Positions 1 to 11,032 of a stretch of 64,000 nt of DNA are shown piece by piece. Below the pieces are notes generated by a model. That model was not told the origin of the DNA, did not search any database, and worked only from the letters and a program-made list of their open reading frames with translations. Every line of letters starts with the position of its first letter. Position 1 is the first letter of the stretch. Source of the stretch: Rugalucina vietnamica (lineage: Eukaryota; Mollusca; Bivalvia; Lucinida; Lucinidae). The stretch spans positions 35,480,139 through 35,544,138 of the forward strand of contig OZ024870.1 in NCBI GenBank assembly GCA_964017185.1, in the 5' to 3' direction. A program made the position numbers and the translations under genes.

Positions 1-79
1 AAAACTTTGTAAGAATACAAGTCATCATTCTTATGTATATTAATTTGCTCATGAAGCAAGACATCTGATTAGACTCTTA

Positions 80-567
80 GGCTGCGGTCACATAGGAGTA
101 GACTATTCGGGTATACGGTGTACGTTTTTAAGGGCACGCGAATACTTGAAATCAAACATTATGATTTCCTTATACCGGATCACAAAGGAGGACACTATTC
201 GAAAAGTTCGTATCGGCGCGTATATGTGCGTATAGTATAGTACAGTGGGAATCGAACATGTTCGATTTTCGTATAGCGTATAGTGGTTTTGCTGGTCTGA
301 ATTTTGTATTTTACACGAGTTTTAGAGCGTTTTGCTAGAAAACTAAGTTAAAAAACAATTTTTGCATAATAAAAGCATATATTTGAATCCTCATGAATAT
401 GTAAAACACCGAATTTGCAACTTTTTACATACTCACGAAAAGAGCACACTGACAGCACGTGCTACTTCTATGTGAACCGCCGTGCCCGTATAGCGTATAG
501 CGAATACCGAATAGCGTATAGCGAATACCATATACCGTATACCGTATATTTCTATGTGAACGCAGCC
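80..567. mobile_element. PIF/Harbinger-type MITE, 488 bp
   Basis: The termini are inverted repeats: GGCTGCGGTCACATAG on the left and CTATGTGAACGCAGCC on the right. They are flanked by a 3-bp duplication TTA (77-79 and 568-570), the target preference of PIF/Harbinger elements. Both ends hold short GTATAC/GTATAGCG-type tandem motifs, and no transposase is encoded. The related block at about 1870-1900 reads through the same junction without the insertion (GTTATGGCAAATTT), which gives a natural empty site. The family name rests on TSD length and TIR style. Confidence 0.85.
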
Positions 568-960
568 TTATGGCAAATTTACCATTTGAATAACCAATAT
601 AATACCTAATGATATTGGTCAACTTGATGAATTTATCAGGTGTCTTTTTCAGCAGCTGACCAATTAAATTGGCAAATAAGTAATGTTCTCACTGATTATA
701 ATATACACACAATGTAATGAAACATAACAATAATTATTTTCTATCATTGTCAGCTCACCTGAGCAAAGTCTTGTTAGCTCACCTAATAAATTAGAAATGA
801 GCTTATTGAATATAAATAAATCCAGCCTCCAAGGAGCAATTTGTGCAACATTCTCTATATCAAATCGCTTTGCCCATGTAAAACGTATTGACGGGTTACA
901 TTATGAAAACATGCCCATGCAATATAAAGAGGCGGTTCCAACGAGTATGTATGTTTTGAA
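562..960 (+). repeat. Local direct duplication, copy 1
   Basis: About 340 bp of this stretch recurs in the same orientation at 1882-2230, with small indels and substitutions. Both copies contain the motif TCAGCTCACCTGAGCAAAG and an ATAAATAAATCCAGC segment. No coding potential is visible. It looks like a local duplication or two copies of a non-autonomous element. Confidence 0.75.
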
Positions 961-1592
961 TCAAAAATAAGAAAATTAGGTATACCCCTGCAAGCCCCAG
1001 GTTTTCTATATAAAAGTGGGGTTTAAGGGGGTATACATTTCACTTTGTTGTCGCTTAATAGATTATACAAGTCAAACTGAGTACCAAGAGACAACCAACA
1101 CAGCTGAGACAAACAAACACAGATGGAATCAATGTGCAACATTAGGTAATAAATACCTGTCTGGGAACAACTTTCTACAGACAGGTATTTGAATACTACA
1201 GCCGTAAATTGATGTCATCTGCGTTGGTTATTCTCCGTCATGTTGGTTGTCCTTGGATAACCAGCGCGCAAGTCCTCTTGTTAATTATTCTGAAATTTCA
1301 AGCTTGTAGCAATCTCCTGTTGTTGCACATTCAGGTTTGTTTCAGAACTGATAGTAAAACCTGAAGACAATTTTTTTCATGGTGTGACTCATAATACCTT
1401 GATTATGGGTCATTATCAGCTTTGCCTCTACACTAGGAAGACAGATTACACCATCAATTTGTAAGGCAGCAATTTAAATTTGAATGAATTTGAGAACATG
1501 GTTAGGAACTTCTTTTCTAACTTCCCCAGGTGGCAATCATGTTGACAATTGTGCTGGTCAAGACTAAAGTGAAACGGCAATAACAATAGGAG
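889..1592 (+). repeat. Long dispersed repeat, copy 1 (partner 9872-10548)
   Basis: About 700 bp, from a stretch near GGGTTACATTATGAAAAC to GTGAAACGGCAATAAC, is nearly identical to 9872-10548, differing by point changes and short indels. Inside are two smaller repeat modules: one with AGGTATACCCCTGCA that also occurs near 36220 and 60810, and an inverted-repeat module opening with GAGACAACCAACACAGC and closing with GTTGGTTGTCC (about 1085-1268). No ORF is supported. Confidence 0.8.
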
Positions 1593-1881
1593 GTGTGAAG
1601 AGATCATTGTCAAAGGGGAGAAAATTGCCTAATATCAAAAATATTACACCATGTAATACTTTCCATGATAACAATATACACCATGTATTGAAAAGCAGCA
1701 ATTTTGTCAATGTTCGCTCACCTGAGCAAATGCTTGTCAGCTCACCTGGGCTGAAGAGGCAAACATGGGCTTATGGAAGATGGATAAATCCAGTTGCATG
1801 TTGAAACCTTTTGTTTTCAGAAAACATTATAAGATTGCAAGTCATCATTCTCATGTATAATTTGCTTCATCTGATTGGACA

Positions 1882-2230
1882 GTGTTATGGCAAATTTACC
1901 ATTTGAATAGCCAATATAATACCCCATGATATTGTCCACTTGATGAAATACATCAGGTGTCTTTTTCAGCAGTTGACCAATTCATTGGCAAATAAGTATT
2001 GTTCCCACTGATTATTATATACACATAATGTAATGTAATGAAACAGAAATTTTCTATCATTGTCAGCTTACCTGAGCAAAGCCTTGTTAGCTCACCTGAG
2101 CTAAGCCTAATAAATTAGAAATGAGCTTATGGAGTATAAATAAATCCAGCATCCAAGGAGCAATTTTATGCAACATTGTCTGTATCAATTCGCTTTGCCC
2201 ATGTAAAAAGTATTGACGTGTTACAGTGTG
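1882..2230 (+). repeat. Local direct duplication, copy 2
   Basis: Partner of 562-960. Its left part preserves the site that the MITE at 80-567 occupies in the other copy. From here to about 2730 nothing else is recognisable; the short frames there show no family features. Confidence 0.7.
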
Positions 2231-2731
2231 CGCATTGTTTATTGACGACTGAATCACGTTATAACTGTTTAGTTAACGGAACACGAAACCAATATGACCT
2301 TTGCCACGACATGTTTATAGAATGGCATTATAGTTTGTTTTGTTTGCATTGACGTCCCAGTCAACGGGATGGACCCACCACTTCCTGTGGTTTAACCAAT
2401 ACTCCAGCGAGTGTCTTGCTCAAGGACACAATTGCATTTTCATTGCTTGCTACATTTCTGTTTTGTGTAGGGCTAATGACAATGAATTTCCTTACATTTT
2501 GTTCAAATCAAAAAAGAGCAGCTCTACATAGTAAGTGAACTTTTGAATTATCATGCACTTTTTTGGATTGTGCGGAAAAAAAAATCAATGCTTTTATATG
2601 ACTGATTTTATTTAGTTTATTTTATTTAGTTTACAACTGACTTCAAATAGTAAATTATCACTGGACAGTTTACTGCTAGAGCTTTGTTTTTACATAAAAC
2701 AGAAACAAATCAAACATTTTATTTTGCAGTT

Positions 2732-3730
2732 TCACAAATATCCACAGTGATTGAAAATTTTGCGGGAGACAGAGGAAGTAATTTTCTCCATAAGTCCATC
2801 ACAAATGGCCATTTCTGTCATTTCGTCACTATACTTCTCATGTTCACATAGATACTGTTTTAGTTGTCCAAAACAATACTCACAAGTGTTCAGTTGTGGG
2901 TGATAGGGTGGTTGGAATATTAGTTTGATATTTCTTACAGCGAGCATGGTTGTTAGACGCTGTTCAGTTTGTCGACCATGATGAAAACCACAGTTATCCA
3001 TGATAACCACGTCTCCATGATTGAGCTTTGATATACCACAAGGAAATGTAACTTCTAAAGCATCTGTAAAAAATCGTAGCAATTCCTGACCATTTGAAGG
3101 ACCTTCAAGGATATTGAAATAATCTATTCCTGAAACACTATGTAATAAATTTACCGTGTAAGTTGCATTTGATGCATAGCGTTGGACTTCTATTGCCCTA
3201 GTCCCTTTATAAGAATCTCCAAATTTACGTTTTCCACTGGACTTTATGACGGAACACTCATCGAAAAAATGCATAGTATTGCCATCTATGTCGGATATAA
3301 GATCAAGATATGCATCATACTTTGCTTGATTTGTTGGTGTTTGTGATTCTTTGGGCACAGATGTTATTTTTTTGTGGGAATATCCAAGTTCAGACAAACC
3401 TTTATGTATGTAGGTTCTTGAAGGCACAGTTTCAGGATCACATACACTGTCTTCAAGTAATTTATGTCTGATTTCTTTAAGGAAAATTGATGGCTTCTGC
3501 AGTTTATAGAGTTCAATTGCTTTCAGTGTGTCCAAATTTAGCTTTTTGCTTTCTTTAGGTTTTCTGATGGATGGTAATGCTTTATAGGTCCCAGTTTGAA
3601 GGTAGAATCCTACAATGTTTGAAACAGATGGGTGGCTTATTGACAGAGTTTCTGCAATTTCTCGATAACTTTGTCCCTGCTCATATAGACGAACCACTTG
3701 ATGTCTGGTTAAGTCTGGTATAGTGTTCAT
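2732..3730 (-). CDS. Tc1/mariner-IS630-like DDE transposase, intact
   Basis: An uninterrupted 332-residue ORF. The N-terminus carries a helix-turn-helix of the Tc1/IS630 type (QGQSYREIAETL, residues about 18-29). The catalytic core has FFDE (D157), VIMDNCGFHH (D245) and HPQLNTCEYCF (E284), so 38 residues separate the second and third acidic residues, within the DDE_3 spread. The enzyme would cut and rejoin element ends in the nucleus. I found no convincing terminal repeats immediately around it. A short GGATATCC-rich TIR element lies about 100 bp upstream of its start, but a link is inference. Length and frame suggest a young copy. Alternative: a domesticated DDE protein. Confidence 0.85.
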   Translation of the reverse strand: MNTIPDLTRHQVVRLYEQGQSYREIAETLSISHPSVSNIVGFYLQTGTYKALPSIRKPKESKKLNLDTLKAIELYKLQKPSIFLKEIRHKLLEDSVCDPETVPSRTYIHKGLSELGYSHKKITSVPKESQTPTNQAKYDAYLDLISDIDGNTMHFFDECSVIKSSGKRKFGDSYKGTRAIEVQRYASNATYTVNLLHSVSGIDYFNILEGPSNGQELLRFFTDALEVTFPCGISKLNHGDVVIMDNCGFHHGRQTEQRLTTMLAVRNIKLIFQPPYHPQLNTCEYCFGQLKQYLCEHEKYSDEMTEMAICDGLMEKITSSVSRKIFNHCGYL

Positions 3731-3834
3731 GTTCTTGGAAAGTTTCTACTTGACCTTCTACTTGTTTATTTGAGCACAAGAAAAGTCCAGAGAGCCTTTT
3801 GTATGAAATCTTTAGGGTGGACATTTGAAACTAT

Positions 3835-4330
3835 TTATTCCCTATTATAGGATATCCATAATTCATTTTAATCTGTAGGATATCCTAAATATGTTGGTTT
3901 TATTTATTTATTTTTTTTCTTATAATCCTACACATGAATAAAGTATATACTTATATAGAATTATGGATATCCTCAAGTGAGCTCCTATAATGAACTAGGG
4001 ATATCCTAAAAACAAATTATGAATATCCATGATGTTATGAATATTTTGAATTACAATATAATTTTGAGTGTTTACAGTAAGCATCATGGAGAATCCATAA
4101 TGTGTTTTAGGATGTATCCTAAATTCACCATTTTTAAGGATATCTAAAAACGATTTTAATGATATCCCCAAAACATTATGAATTTTAAGATATCCTAAAA
4201 TACATTTTAAATATATTTTAGGATATCCTTAAACACATTTATGGATATCTGAAAATACCTCTAAGGATATCATAAAATGATTTATGGATATCTTAAAATG
4301 AATCATGGAAATCTTAAATATAGGGAGTAA
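3835..4330. mobile_element. GGATATCC-rich MITE
   Basis: The ends are inverted copies: TTATTCCCTAT on the left and ATAGGGAGTAA on the right. Between them the palindromic motif GGATATCC, or one-base variants, recurs every 20-50 bp on both strands. It lies directly upstream of the transposase at 2732-3730. No target duplication could be fixed. Subterminal tandem binding motifs are typical of non-autonomous DNA transposons. Confidence 0.6.
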
Positions 4331-4555
4331 GTAGTAAAAATGCCTGTTTTGTTGATTCAAATTTGTCTAAATAGAGAAATTCAATTTATTATAAATTATA
4401 TACATCTAATCCTTTTCAAAAGCCTTTTAAAAAAGCTAATTATGAGTAAATACTGCCAACACCCTATCCCAGCACCCTATAGGTGGTTTGCCTGTATTAT
4501 ATAAGACAGAATGACCATTAGTCAGTGACATGATTGTTTCTTTGTACATATTTAT

Positions 4556-4770
4556 TTGAGCCACATCACGAGAAAACCACATTTTGCATATGCAAAAACA
4601 GAGGTGCAGATCAGCTTTGCAGTAATGACGCAGATCAGCACCTTGGTTTTCACTATACCAAAGGTACAATTCCTCTTCTTCTTCATGAAAAATTTCTGGT
4701 CTCTAGCCATCTTCTGTACTTGTACAGCTCAGTTGTACATAGTTGGTTTTCTCATGTAACAGCTCATTCT
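4556..4770. repeat. GAGAAAACC/GATCAGC dispersed repeat
   Basis: Begins GAGCCACATCACGAGAAAAC, then CAGAGGTGCAGATCAGC and a TTCTTCTTCATGAAAAATTTC stretch. The same mosaic recurs at about 9541-9800, 34116-34240, 36575-36690, 39600-39860, 43640-43860, 59365-59600 and 61655-61850 in both orientations. A short non-autonomous family; ends not resolved. Confidence 0.6.
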
Positions 4771-5294
4771 ATGAAATTCTATAAGTTTCGAATTGATTGG
4801 TGCTATAGGTGTTTGGCAAGAAAAGCTCATCAGGGCCATTACCAATCATGACAAAAGATTTTGTTAGCAAGGAAATTACCAGATTATCCCAGTCATGAGA
4901 CGATAAAGTCTGTTTTATGCTGATGCAAACCCAAAGGTGCAGACATTCTTGTACAGATGTACAATGCTGATATTTTTGCTTCAGATGTAGTTTAATACTC
5001 TTTAATTCCTAATGCCATTATTTAAACGCTTCTCAGGTCTTCCTCTGTGATCTTTAACATGGTCTTGTCGGCCATGCTGAAGAAAAATTTTGTCATGACC
5101 CCACTCATTTCCATTGTTGAACATGAGTGAATTCACTCACTAAATAAAAGGCAATAATTTCAAAAGTTTGGCAGTTCAGTGTTTCATCTCTATGTGCTTG
5201 TGATAAAAATTTCTATTTTGTGAGAACCAAAACGTAAAGATACCCTCAATAATTTACATTTTATTAAGCTGCAAGTGCAATAAAATAAATACAC

Positions 5295-5805
5295 TGGTTG
5301 TCCAGAGACAACCAATGCGGATGAAATCAAGTATCACTGACAGGAGTAAATACCTGTATGGGAACAATTTGCCATGGATCAGTCTGGTCCATGTCATAAG
5401 CCAATTTAGTTAACATTTCGTGTCAAACATTACATTTGTTTTTTGTTCCATGAACTTAACAGTTAAATGGAACGAATGAAGCTTTAAACTGTCACGGGGA
5501 TGCAGGAGGCAAACTATGATAATATTTGTTGAACATTACACAGAAATAGTAGTTATTCATTCGATGAAATGAAAACTGCTCTTTTTAGTGATAAAAAAAA
5601 AATCTGCGCTTTTCACTAACGAACTCTCCGCATTTTCATAAACAATTATCCGAGCTTTTGACATAGTCACTCATGCTTTCGCAACGCACCACTATGACTA
5701 TTATAAATTGTTCCCTCACAGGTATTTGCATCATGCATGATGATATTTATTTCATCTGCGTTGTTTTGGTAGCACTGGTTGTCTCTGGATAACCGGTGTA
5801 ACAAA
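5295..5805. mobile_element. TIR element upstream of the gene at 5936
   Basis: Starts GTTGTCCAGAGACAACCAAT and ends with the inverted form GGTTGTCTCTGGATAACC. Related shorter modules sit at 1085-1268 and 10040-10235. It ends 130 bp before the start codon of the intronless gene at 5936 and may supply part of its upstream region. Confidence 0.55.
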
Positions 5806-5935
5806 GTATTGAAAACAGTGCAATAGTAGATGACGTGTGTCTGTTTCACATAAGAGAATTTATCACAAATACCCTGAGATGAAAAATGCGTTATTTTTTA
5901 TTCAGTCTGCTTGCGTACTCTTAAATCTTGTGAAG

Positions 5936-7084
5936 ATGGATGACATTAGCATTCATGAATTTTTGATTCAACTGGGACCATCTTTTCTGGAATATGAAGA
6001 CGTGTTCAAGGCAAATGAATTTACAGATTGTAGTTTTTTGAAAGCAATGGACATAGAACGAGATCTTACTGAAATGTTCCGTGAAAAGAATGTTGCACTG
6101 CCACTCGGACATCGTCGGAAGTTAGAAGAAGCTCTTCGTAACCTTAGAACAGCTGGTCAACAGCAGGAAGAAACCTCAGATAATGCCTTAAAATTTGAAA
6201 ACATTGAAAAAAGACATAACTCAGACTTGAAGGAACTGTATGCTAAGAAACAATCTCTAGAAGTCAGAAAGAAAGAGCTGGATATGGAAGTTCCCATACC
6301 TCCACCTGTTGGTCCATACAAGAACATTACATGCTCTCTGTGCCATATTAGAGGCCACAGAGAATGTGGAAACCGGGGAAATTCTAATTGCAAACAAGGA
6401 CCCTGTCAGTCCTGGATAAACTGCGGACTCAAAAAACGACATAAAGAGCATGGACATGAACTTTCTCTTTTAAACGGTCAGATTATGAAACTAGATAAGG
6501 AAATAATGGAAAAGGAAACACAAAAACAAACTGATCAAGATTTTCACGAGAAAGTGTCTGCATCTTTCGTGTATGTCATGAAGTATAGACTAAAAAGAAT
6601 CGACCCTTTTCAATACCGTGATGTGAATAAACTGACAAAAGACTTATGCACACTCAAGACATTTTACGGAAATAAGATACCGAAACACAAAGAGGAAGAG
6701 GACTTTGTAGAGCTACCAAAGGCTCTTGGCATCATGAAACAGAAAAAATCAATGTCAACAGTTACTGCCGAAACATATTCTGATGAAGAGCCTCCTAAAA
6801 AGAAGCCAGCTTCATATGACTGGGAAATGCCTAACATGACTTATCAACCATATGCATATCCAAATTACCAACCTTATGTAGGACACTACAGCAGCTATGT
6901 GCCAGGGTATTATCCAGCAAATTCATTTCCAGCAAATTCATTTAATTTTGGATATCCAGGATATACAGGGGCTTCGTTCTACCCGCCCCTGCCTCCCACC
7001 CCTCCTCCATCTGCTTCACCACCACCCCCACCCCCACCACCTCCTCCAAGTTCTCCACCAAAGGGTAATGATGAACAGAATTAG
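5936..7084 (+). CDS. SAM-like / coiled-coil / Cys-His-rich / proline-tailed protein, intronless
   Basis: A 382-residue single-exon ORF. I take the ATG at 5936 because its context (aagATGG) is strong. The open frame extends upstream, but the frame's first codon is GTG and an earlier ATG at 5879 has a weaker setting. Residues 5-70 look like a SAM fold: FLIQLG, FKANEFTDCSFLKAMDI, then LPLGHRRKLEEALRNL. Residues 80-118 are a charged coiled coil. Residues 133-174 form a Cys/His cluster (C133, C136, H141, C144, C152, C157, C163, H169, H172, H174), a probable zinc-binding module. The C-terminus is Tyr/Pro-rich with a long polyproline run. I do not recognise a named gene. Absence of introns suggests a retrogene or element-associated family. 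Function is unassigned. Confidence 0.75.
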   Translation: MDDISIHEFLIQLGPSFLEYEDVFKANEFTDCSFLKAMDIERDLTEMFREKNVALPLGHRRKLEEALRNLRTAGQQQEETSDNALKFENIEKRHNSDLKELYAKKQSLEVRKKELDMEVPIPPPVGPYKNITCSLCHIRGHRECGNRGNSNCKQGPCQSWINCGLKKRHKEHGHELSLLNGQIMKLDKEIMEKETQKQTDQDFHEKVSASFVYVMKYRLKRIDPFQYRDVNKLTKDLCTLKTFYGNKIPKHKEEEDFVELPKALGIMKQKKSMSTVTAETYSDEEPPKKKPASYDWEMPNMTYQPYAYPNYQPYVGHYSSYVPGYYPANSFPANSFNFGYPGYTGASFYPPLPPTPPPSASPPPPPPPPPPSSPPKGNDEQN

Positions 7085-7273
7085 AATACCATGATACATT
7101 TACTTCCCGAAGACTTTGGAACTTTCTGTTGGAGGATTTGAAAACAGACTTGGAAGTTTAATCTCAGCGAGAGATTTTGTACAAAAAGTTTAATTTTTCA
7201 AAGACAATGGAAGTCGAGAAATTTTCACTCATATGTATTGAATTTTGTTTTTCTTTGAAGAATAGACTCAGTC

Positions 7274-7962
7274 TAAAGCAGCTATCTCACTGGAATGTGA
7301 CAACTGGAGACTATAGTTCGCAACTATTTCGTGACAAAGATTAACAATATAAAGGCAACTTTCAAATTGCAGTCTCATTGAATGGACATTTATGCAACAA
7401 TTTCGCGAATTTTGGCCTAATATTGTAAATATATCTTACGACTGTCATGCAATAGCCGTAAGACAGTCTCATACAACAGTAGTGGGACAGTTGTGAGAAT
7501 GTCTCGCGATGTTCTCATGGATTTAGCTTAGTTTCATTTTCACTTGTACGACAGTGACAAGACATTCGTGAGAGTGTCTCATGACCTTCGTACAAATGTT
7601 GCTTAGTTTTATTTTCTCGCCAGATAGTCGCATGTATTCTCAAAGACTTGTGCGACTGTCGTACAGCATTTGTATGAATCTCGCAAAATTTGCACATTGT
7701 AAGTGCACCACATTTCGTGGTGACAGGTTTGCGACACTCGCACTAACGTCACACGACAGTCACGCGATGGTCTTGCGACTGGTTCACCAATATTTTGGCA
7801 AATAAATTTGCATAAAATGTTTGAACATGTTCAAAACCTTTGTGACTTGTTCACAACACATGAACATTCTCGGGACACTCGCACGATGTCATGCAAAAGT
7901 TCTGCGGCTTAATTCGTGAAACAGTCTCCAGGAATTCACATGCCAGTGAGATCCTAGCTTTA
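7274..7962. mobile_element. Foldback/TIR element, 689 bp
   Basis: The left end TAAAGCAGCTATCTCACTGG is mirrored by the right end CCAGTGAGATCCTAGCTTTA, and the inverted similarity continues inward (TGTGACAACTGGAGACT against AGTCTCCAGGAATTCACA). The interior is full of CGACAGT/TCGCACGA-type motifs in both orientations. No ORF is supported. It follows the 3' flank of the gene at 5936-7084. Confidence 0.65.
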
Positions 7963-8100
7963 TATAGCTATAGTCATATTACATTATTGTAGAACTTAAC
8001 AATTCTTTGACACCTTACTTGACGTTCATTCTCAGGAAGAGGAATTTTGTTTTAATATGAAAAATAATTTCCAATGTCCAGAAAAGTCTGAGCTAGCACC

Positions 8101-8277
8101 ATTAGATTTAGATTTGATTTGATTTGATTTGATTAGATTAGATTAGATTAGATTAGATTAGATTAGATTAGATTAGATTAGATTAGATTAGATTAGATTA
8201 GATTAGATTAGATTTAGATTGGATTTAGATTAGATTAGATTAGATTAGATTAGATTAGATTAGATTAGATTAGAAAT
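8101..8277 (+). repeat. (GATTA)n microsatellite
   Basis: About 170 bp of the pentamer GATTA with a few GATTT interruptions. A shorter echo follows near 8340. The unit is not the animal telomere repeat TTAGGG. Confidence 0.95.
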
Positions 8278-8718
8278 TATATTCTGTATAAAGTTAATAG
8301 TTATTAGGAATTTGTAGAGAGTATGTATACAGGGTAGAATTAGGTTAGATTAGAAATTAGATAACATCAGCTTAGGAATAATAAAGAACAGTATTTCTCA
8401 AATAGTTTTTGAAATTTTGAGTTTCAAGAAAACAGAAACGTTATTGTGTTGCTTTCATATATATATCTACATCTACATGTAATATATGCTTAAAAAGCTA
8501 CAATGCTGTTGCAAGTTATTCTTTGTTTTAAGGTTTATTGGTTCATTTGACAATAAAGAATTCATGTCAAGAAGTGTTTCTCTAAGGAAAAATATCTCTT
8601 TCTCTTTACTGCTGATATAAGATTGACTATTCGATCATCATCTGTAAGGCCAGAGAAAATCGATTTTTAGATTCTCATTCCAACCTGCCCCTGTTTAAAA
8701 CCCTCCAAAATCATTATA

Positions 8719-8890
8719 ACTCACCTGAGCCGAAGGCTCAAAGTGAGTTTATAGTATAGGCATGATCCAGCGTCTGTCCGTTGTTGTCCATCGTTTGCTG
8801 TCCGCCATCCACAATTGCAAAGGTCTTCTTCTCTAAAACCGCTTGGCCGATCAAGTTGAAATTTTATTTGGAGCCTCAATGGGTAGGGGA
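8719..8890 (+). repeat. CTCACCTGAGCC repeat, end fragment
   Basis: Opens with the hairpin-forming CTCACCTGAGCCGAAGGCTC and continues into AAAACCGCTTGGCCGATCAA, the same layout as 52787-54185 and, inverted, 58470-59005. Only the end module is present. Confidence 0.6.
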
Positions 8891-9267
8891 AACCGAATCT
8901 TGGTCGTGTGATAAGTCAGAAGCCAGAAACACTCAGTAACTGACTAATCTCCCATGATTGACCTTATCGATTGACCTTACAGTGTAACCGTTTATAAATA
9001 AGCAGAGGAGCATCTTCTTGCTTTCACAGATTTACTGTTATAACTTTGAATGACACGCCCGTTCCTTTTGGTCAAATACATTCATTTCATTGACATTTAT
9101 AAACATAATTAAGTCTGAGACGTAAGTCTACTACTATCTCACAGAAATTGTACTTTTTGCAATGTTTATTTGGTATCAAAGGTGACAATGCAGGCCACTT
9201 AGAGGGATCATATAAACATTGCAGGTATTATAGACATGTTGGTATCCTTATACCCATTCATTGGTGG

Positions 9268-9445
9268 AGGGGAATGGCGCAGTGGTAGAATCCTAGGCTC
9301 TGGTCCGAGAGGTCCCAGGTTTGAGCCTAAACCAGGGCGCTGTTCAATGTGGCCTTGAGCAAGTCACATTTCCATAGCTCCTGAGGCATTGGTCCAAAAT
9401 TGCTTGACTCAGTTCATGTTAAGAAAATAAAGACTGCAATCAACA
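9268..9445 (+). mobile_element. tRNA-derived SINE
   Basis: GAATGGCGCAGTGGTAGAAT resembles a tRNA A box region and AGGTTTGAGCC a degraded B box. The body includes CCTTGAGCAAGTCACATT, a motif shared with the SINE at 40184-40390. It ends in an A-rich stretch near 9425. Confidence 0.65.
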
Positions 9446-9540
9446 TGATCAACAAATGCAAATCAAACAATATGTAAAGCTAGGAAGCTTGAAACTTTGA
9501 ATTTAAGTAGAAGAGGAAATGTACTATCTGAGTAGCGAAA

Positions 9541-9800
9541 ATAAAGGCACTTATATCAGCTGTGCAGTTACTGCACAGCTTATCTGAGCCTTTGTTTTTG
9601 CATAGGCAAAAATCTGGTTTTCTCATGGCACAGCTCATATATTGGTTGATCACATTAAGGCAGGATGACCATTAGTTACTGACATGATTGTTTCTTTGAG
9701 CCGCATTATGAGAAAACCTACGTTTGCATATGAGAAAAGTAGGATGCTTATTAGCACCTTTTGTTTTCGCTACATGGATAGAACAAGCTGACCATTTGAT
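9541..9800. repeat. GAGAAAACC/GATCAGC repeat, copy
   Basis: Two adjacent partial copies, including GAGCCGCATTATGAGAAAAC near 9707. Confidence 0.55.
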
Positions 9801-9871
9801 TTTCAAAGCCCTGACATTTGTCATACAACATAGCTTATCATGATCATCACCTTTGTTGTCGCTTTATTGAC

Positions 9872-10548
9872 CGGTTACATTATGAAAACATGCCCATGCA
9901 ATATAAAGAGGTTCCAACGAGTATGTATGTTTTGAATCAAAAATAAGAAAATTAGGTATACCCCTGCAAGCCCCAGGTTTTCTATATAAAAGTGGGGTTT
10001 AAGGGGTATACATTTTGTTGTCGCTTAATAGATTACACAAGTCAAACTGAGTACCAAGAGACAACCAACACAGCTGAGACAAACAAACACAGATGAAATC
10101 AATGCACAACATTAGGTAATAAATACCTGTATGGGAACAACTTTCCACAGACAGGTATTTGAATGCTATAGTCATAAATTGATTTAATCTGCGTTGGTTA
10201 TTCTCAGTCACGTTGGTTGTCTCTGGATAACCAGCACGCAAGTCCTAATAATTCTGAAATTTCAAGCTTGTAGCAATCTCCTGTTGTTGCACATTCAGGT
10301 TTGTTTCAGAACTGATAGTAAAACCTGAAGACAATTTTTTTCATGGTGTAACTCATAATACCTTGATTATGGGTCATTATCAGCTTTGCCCTCTACACTA
10401 GGAAGACAGATTACACCATCAATTTGTAAGGCAGCAATTTAGATTTGAATGAATTTGAGAACATGGTTAGGAACTTCTTTTCTAACTTCCCCAGGTGGCA
10501 ATCATGTTGACAATTGAGCTGGTCAAGACTAAAGTGAAACGGCAATAA
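9872..10548 (+). repeat. Long dispersed repeat, copy 2 (partner 889-1592)
   Basis: Near-identical second copy in the same orientation, 9 kb from the first. From here to 11020 nothing recognisable remains (AT-rich, no coherent ORF). Confidence 0.8.
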
Positions 10549-11032
10549 CTGTTTAAATGGGGAAATTCTAGCAAGCTGACTTCATATCAGTTTGTTATGC
10601 GAGTGAAAGCATTTCTGGTTGCTAAGGATCAGTTAAAAAGTTCTGTCATAGGTGTTACAACTTTATATTAATAGTATGATAGGCTGTTGTATTATTCAAC
10701 TGAAACTTGAAAGGGCTACATTTCTACTTTATAATGATACTAAAATCATACACAAAAGAAACACTTTAAATAATTCATCTTGAAAGACATCTGTCACCAC
10801 TGGCATGTTTTCTTGAAGTTATGAATTGTGTTGTATGTTTCATGTGTTATATAACTACCCATCTAGATTGAATGTTCTTTAACTGTATAGCGATAAATAA
10901 TGTTGAAAAGTAATGTGGCAGAAATTTATGCTATCATTAAAATTATCAATGAGTCGACTGTATAATTAATTGATATGTGACTTCATGAAAATATGTACCC
11001 CGTAACTTTTTCTTGTACCACTACTCCACTAG

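Noticed and set aside
8101..8277. Telomere-like array
   Set aside because: The unit is GATTA, not TTAGGG; a simple microsatellite.
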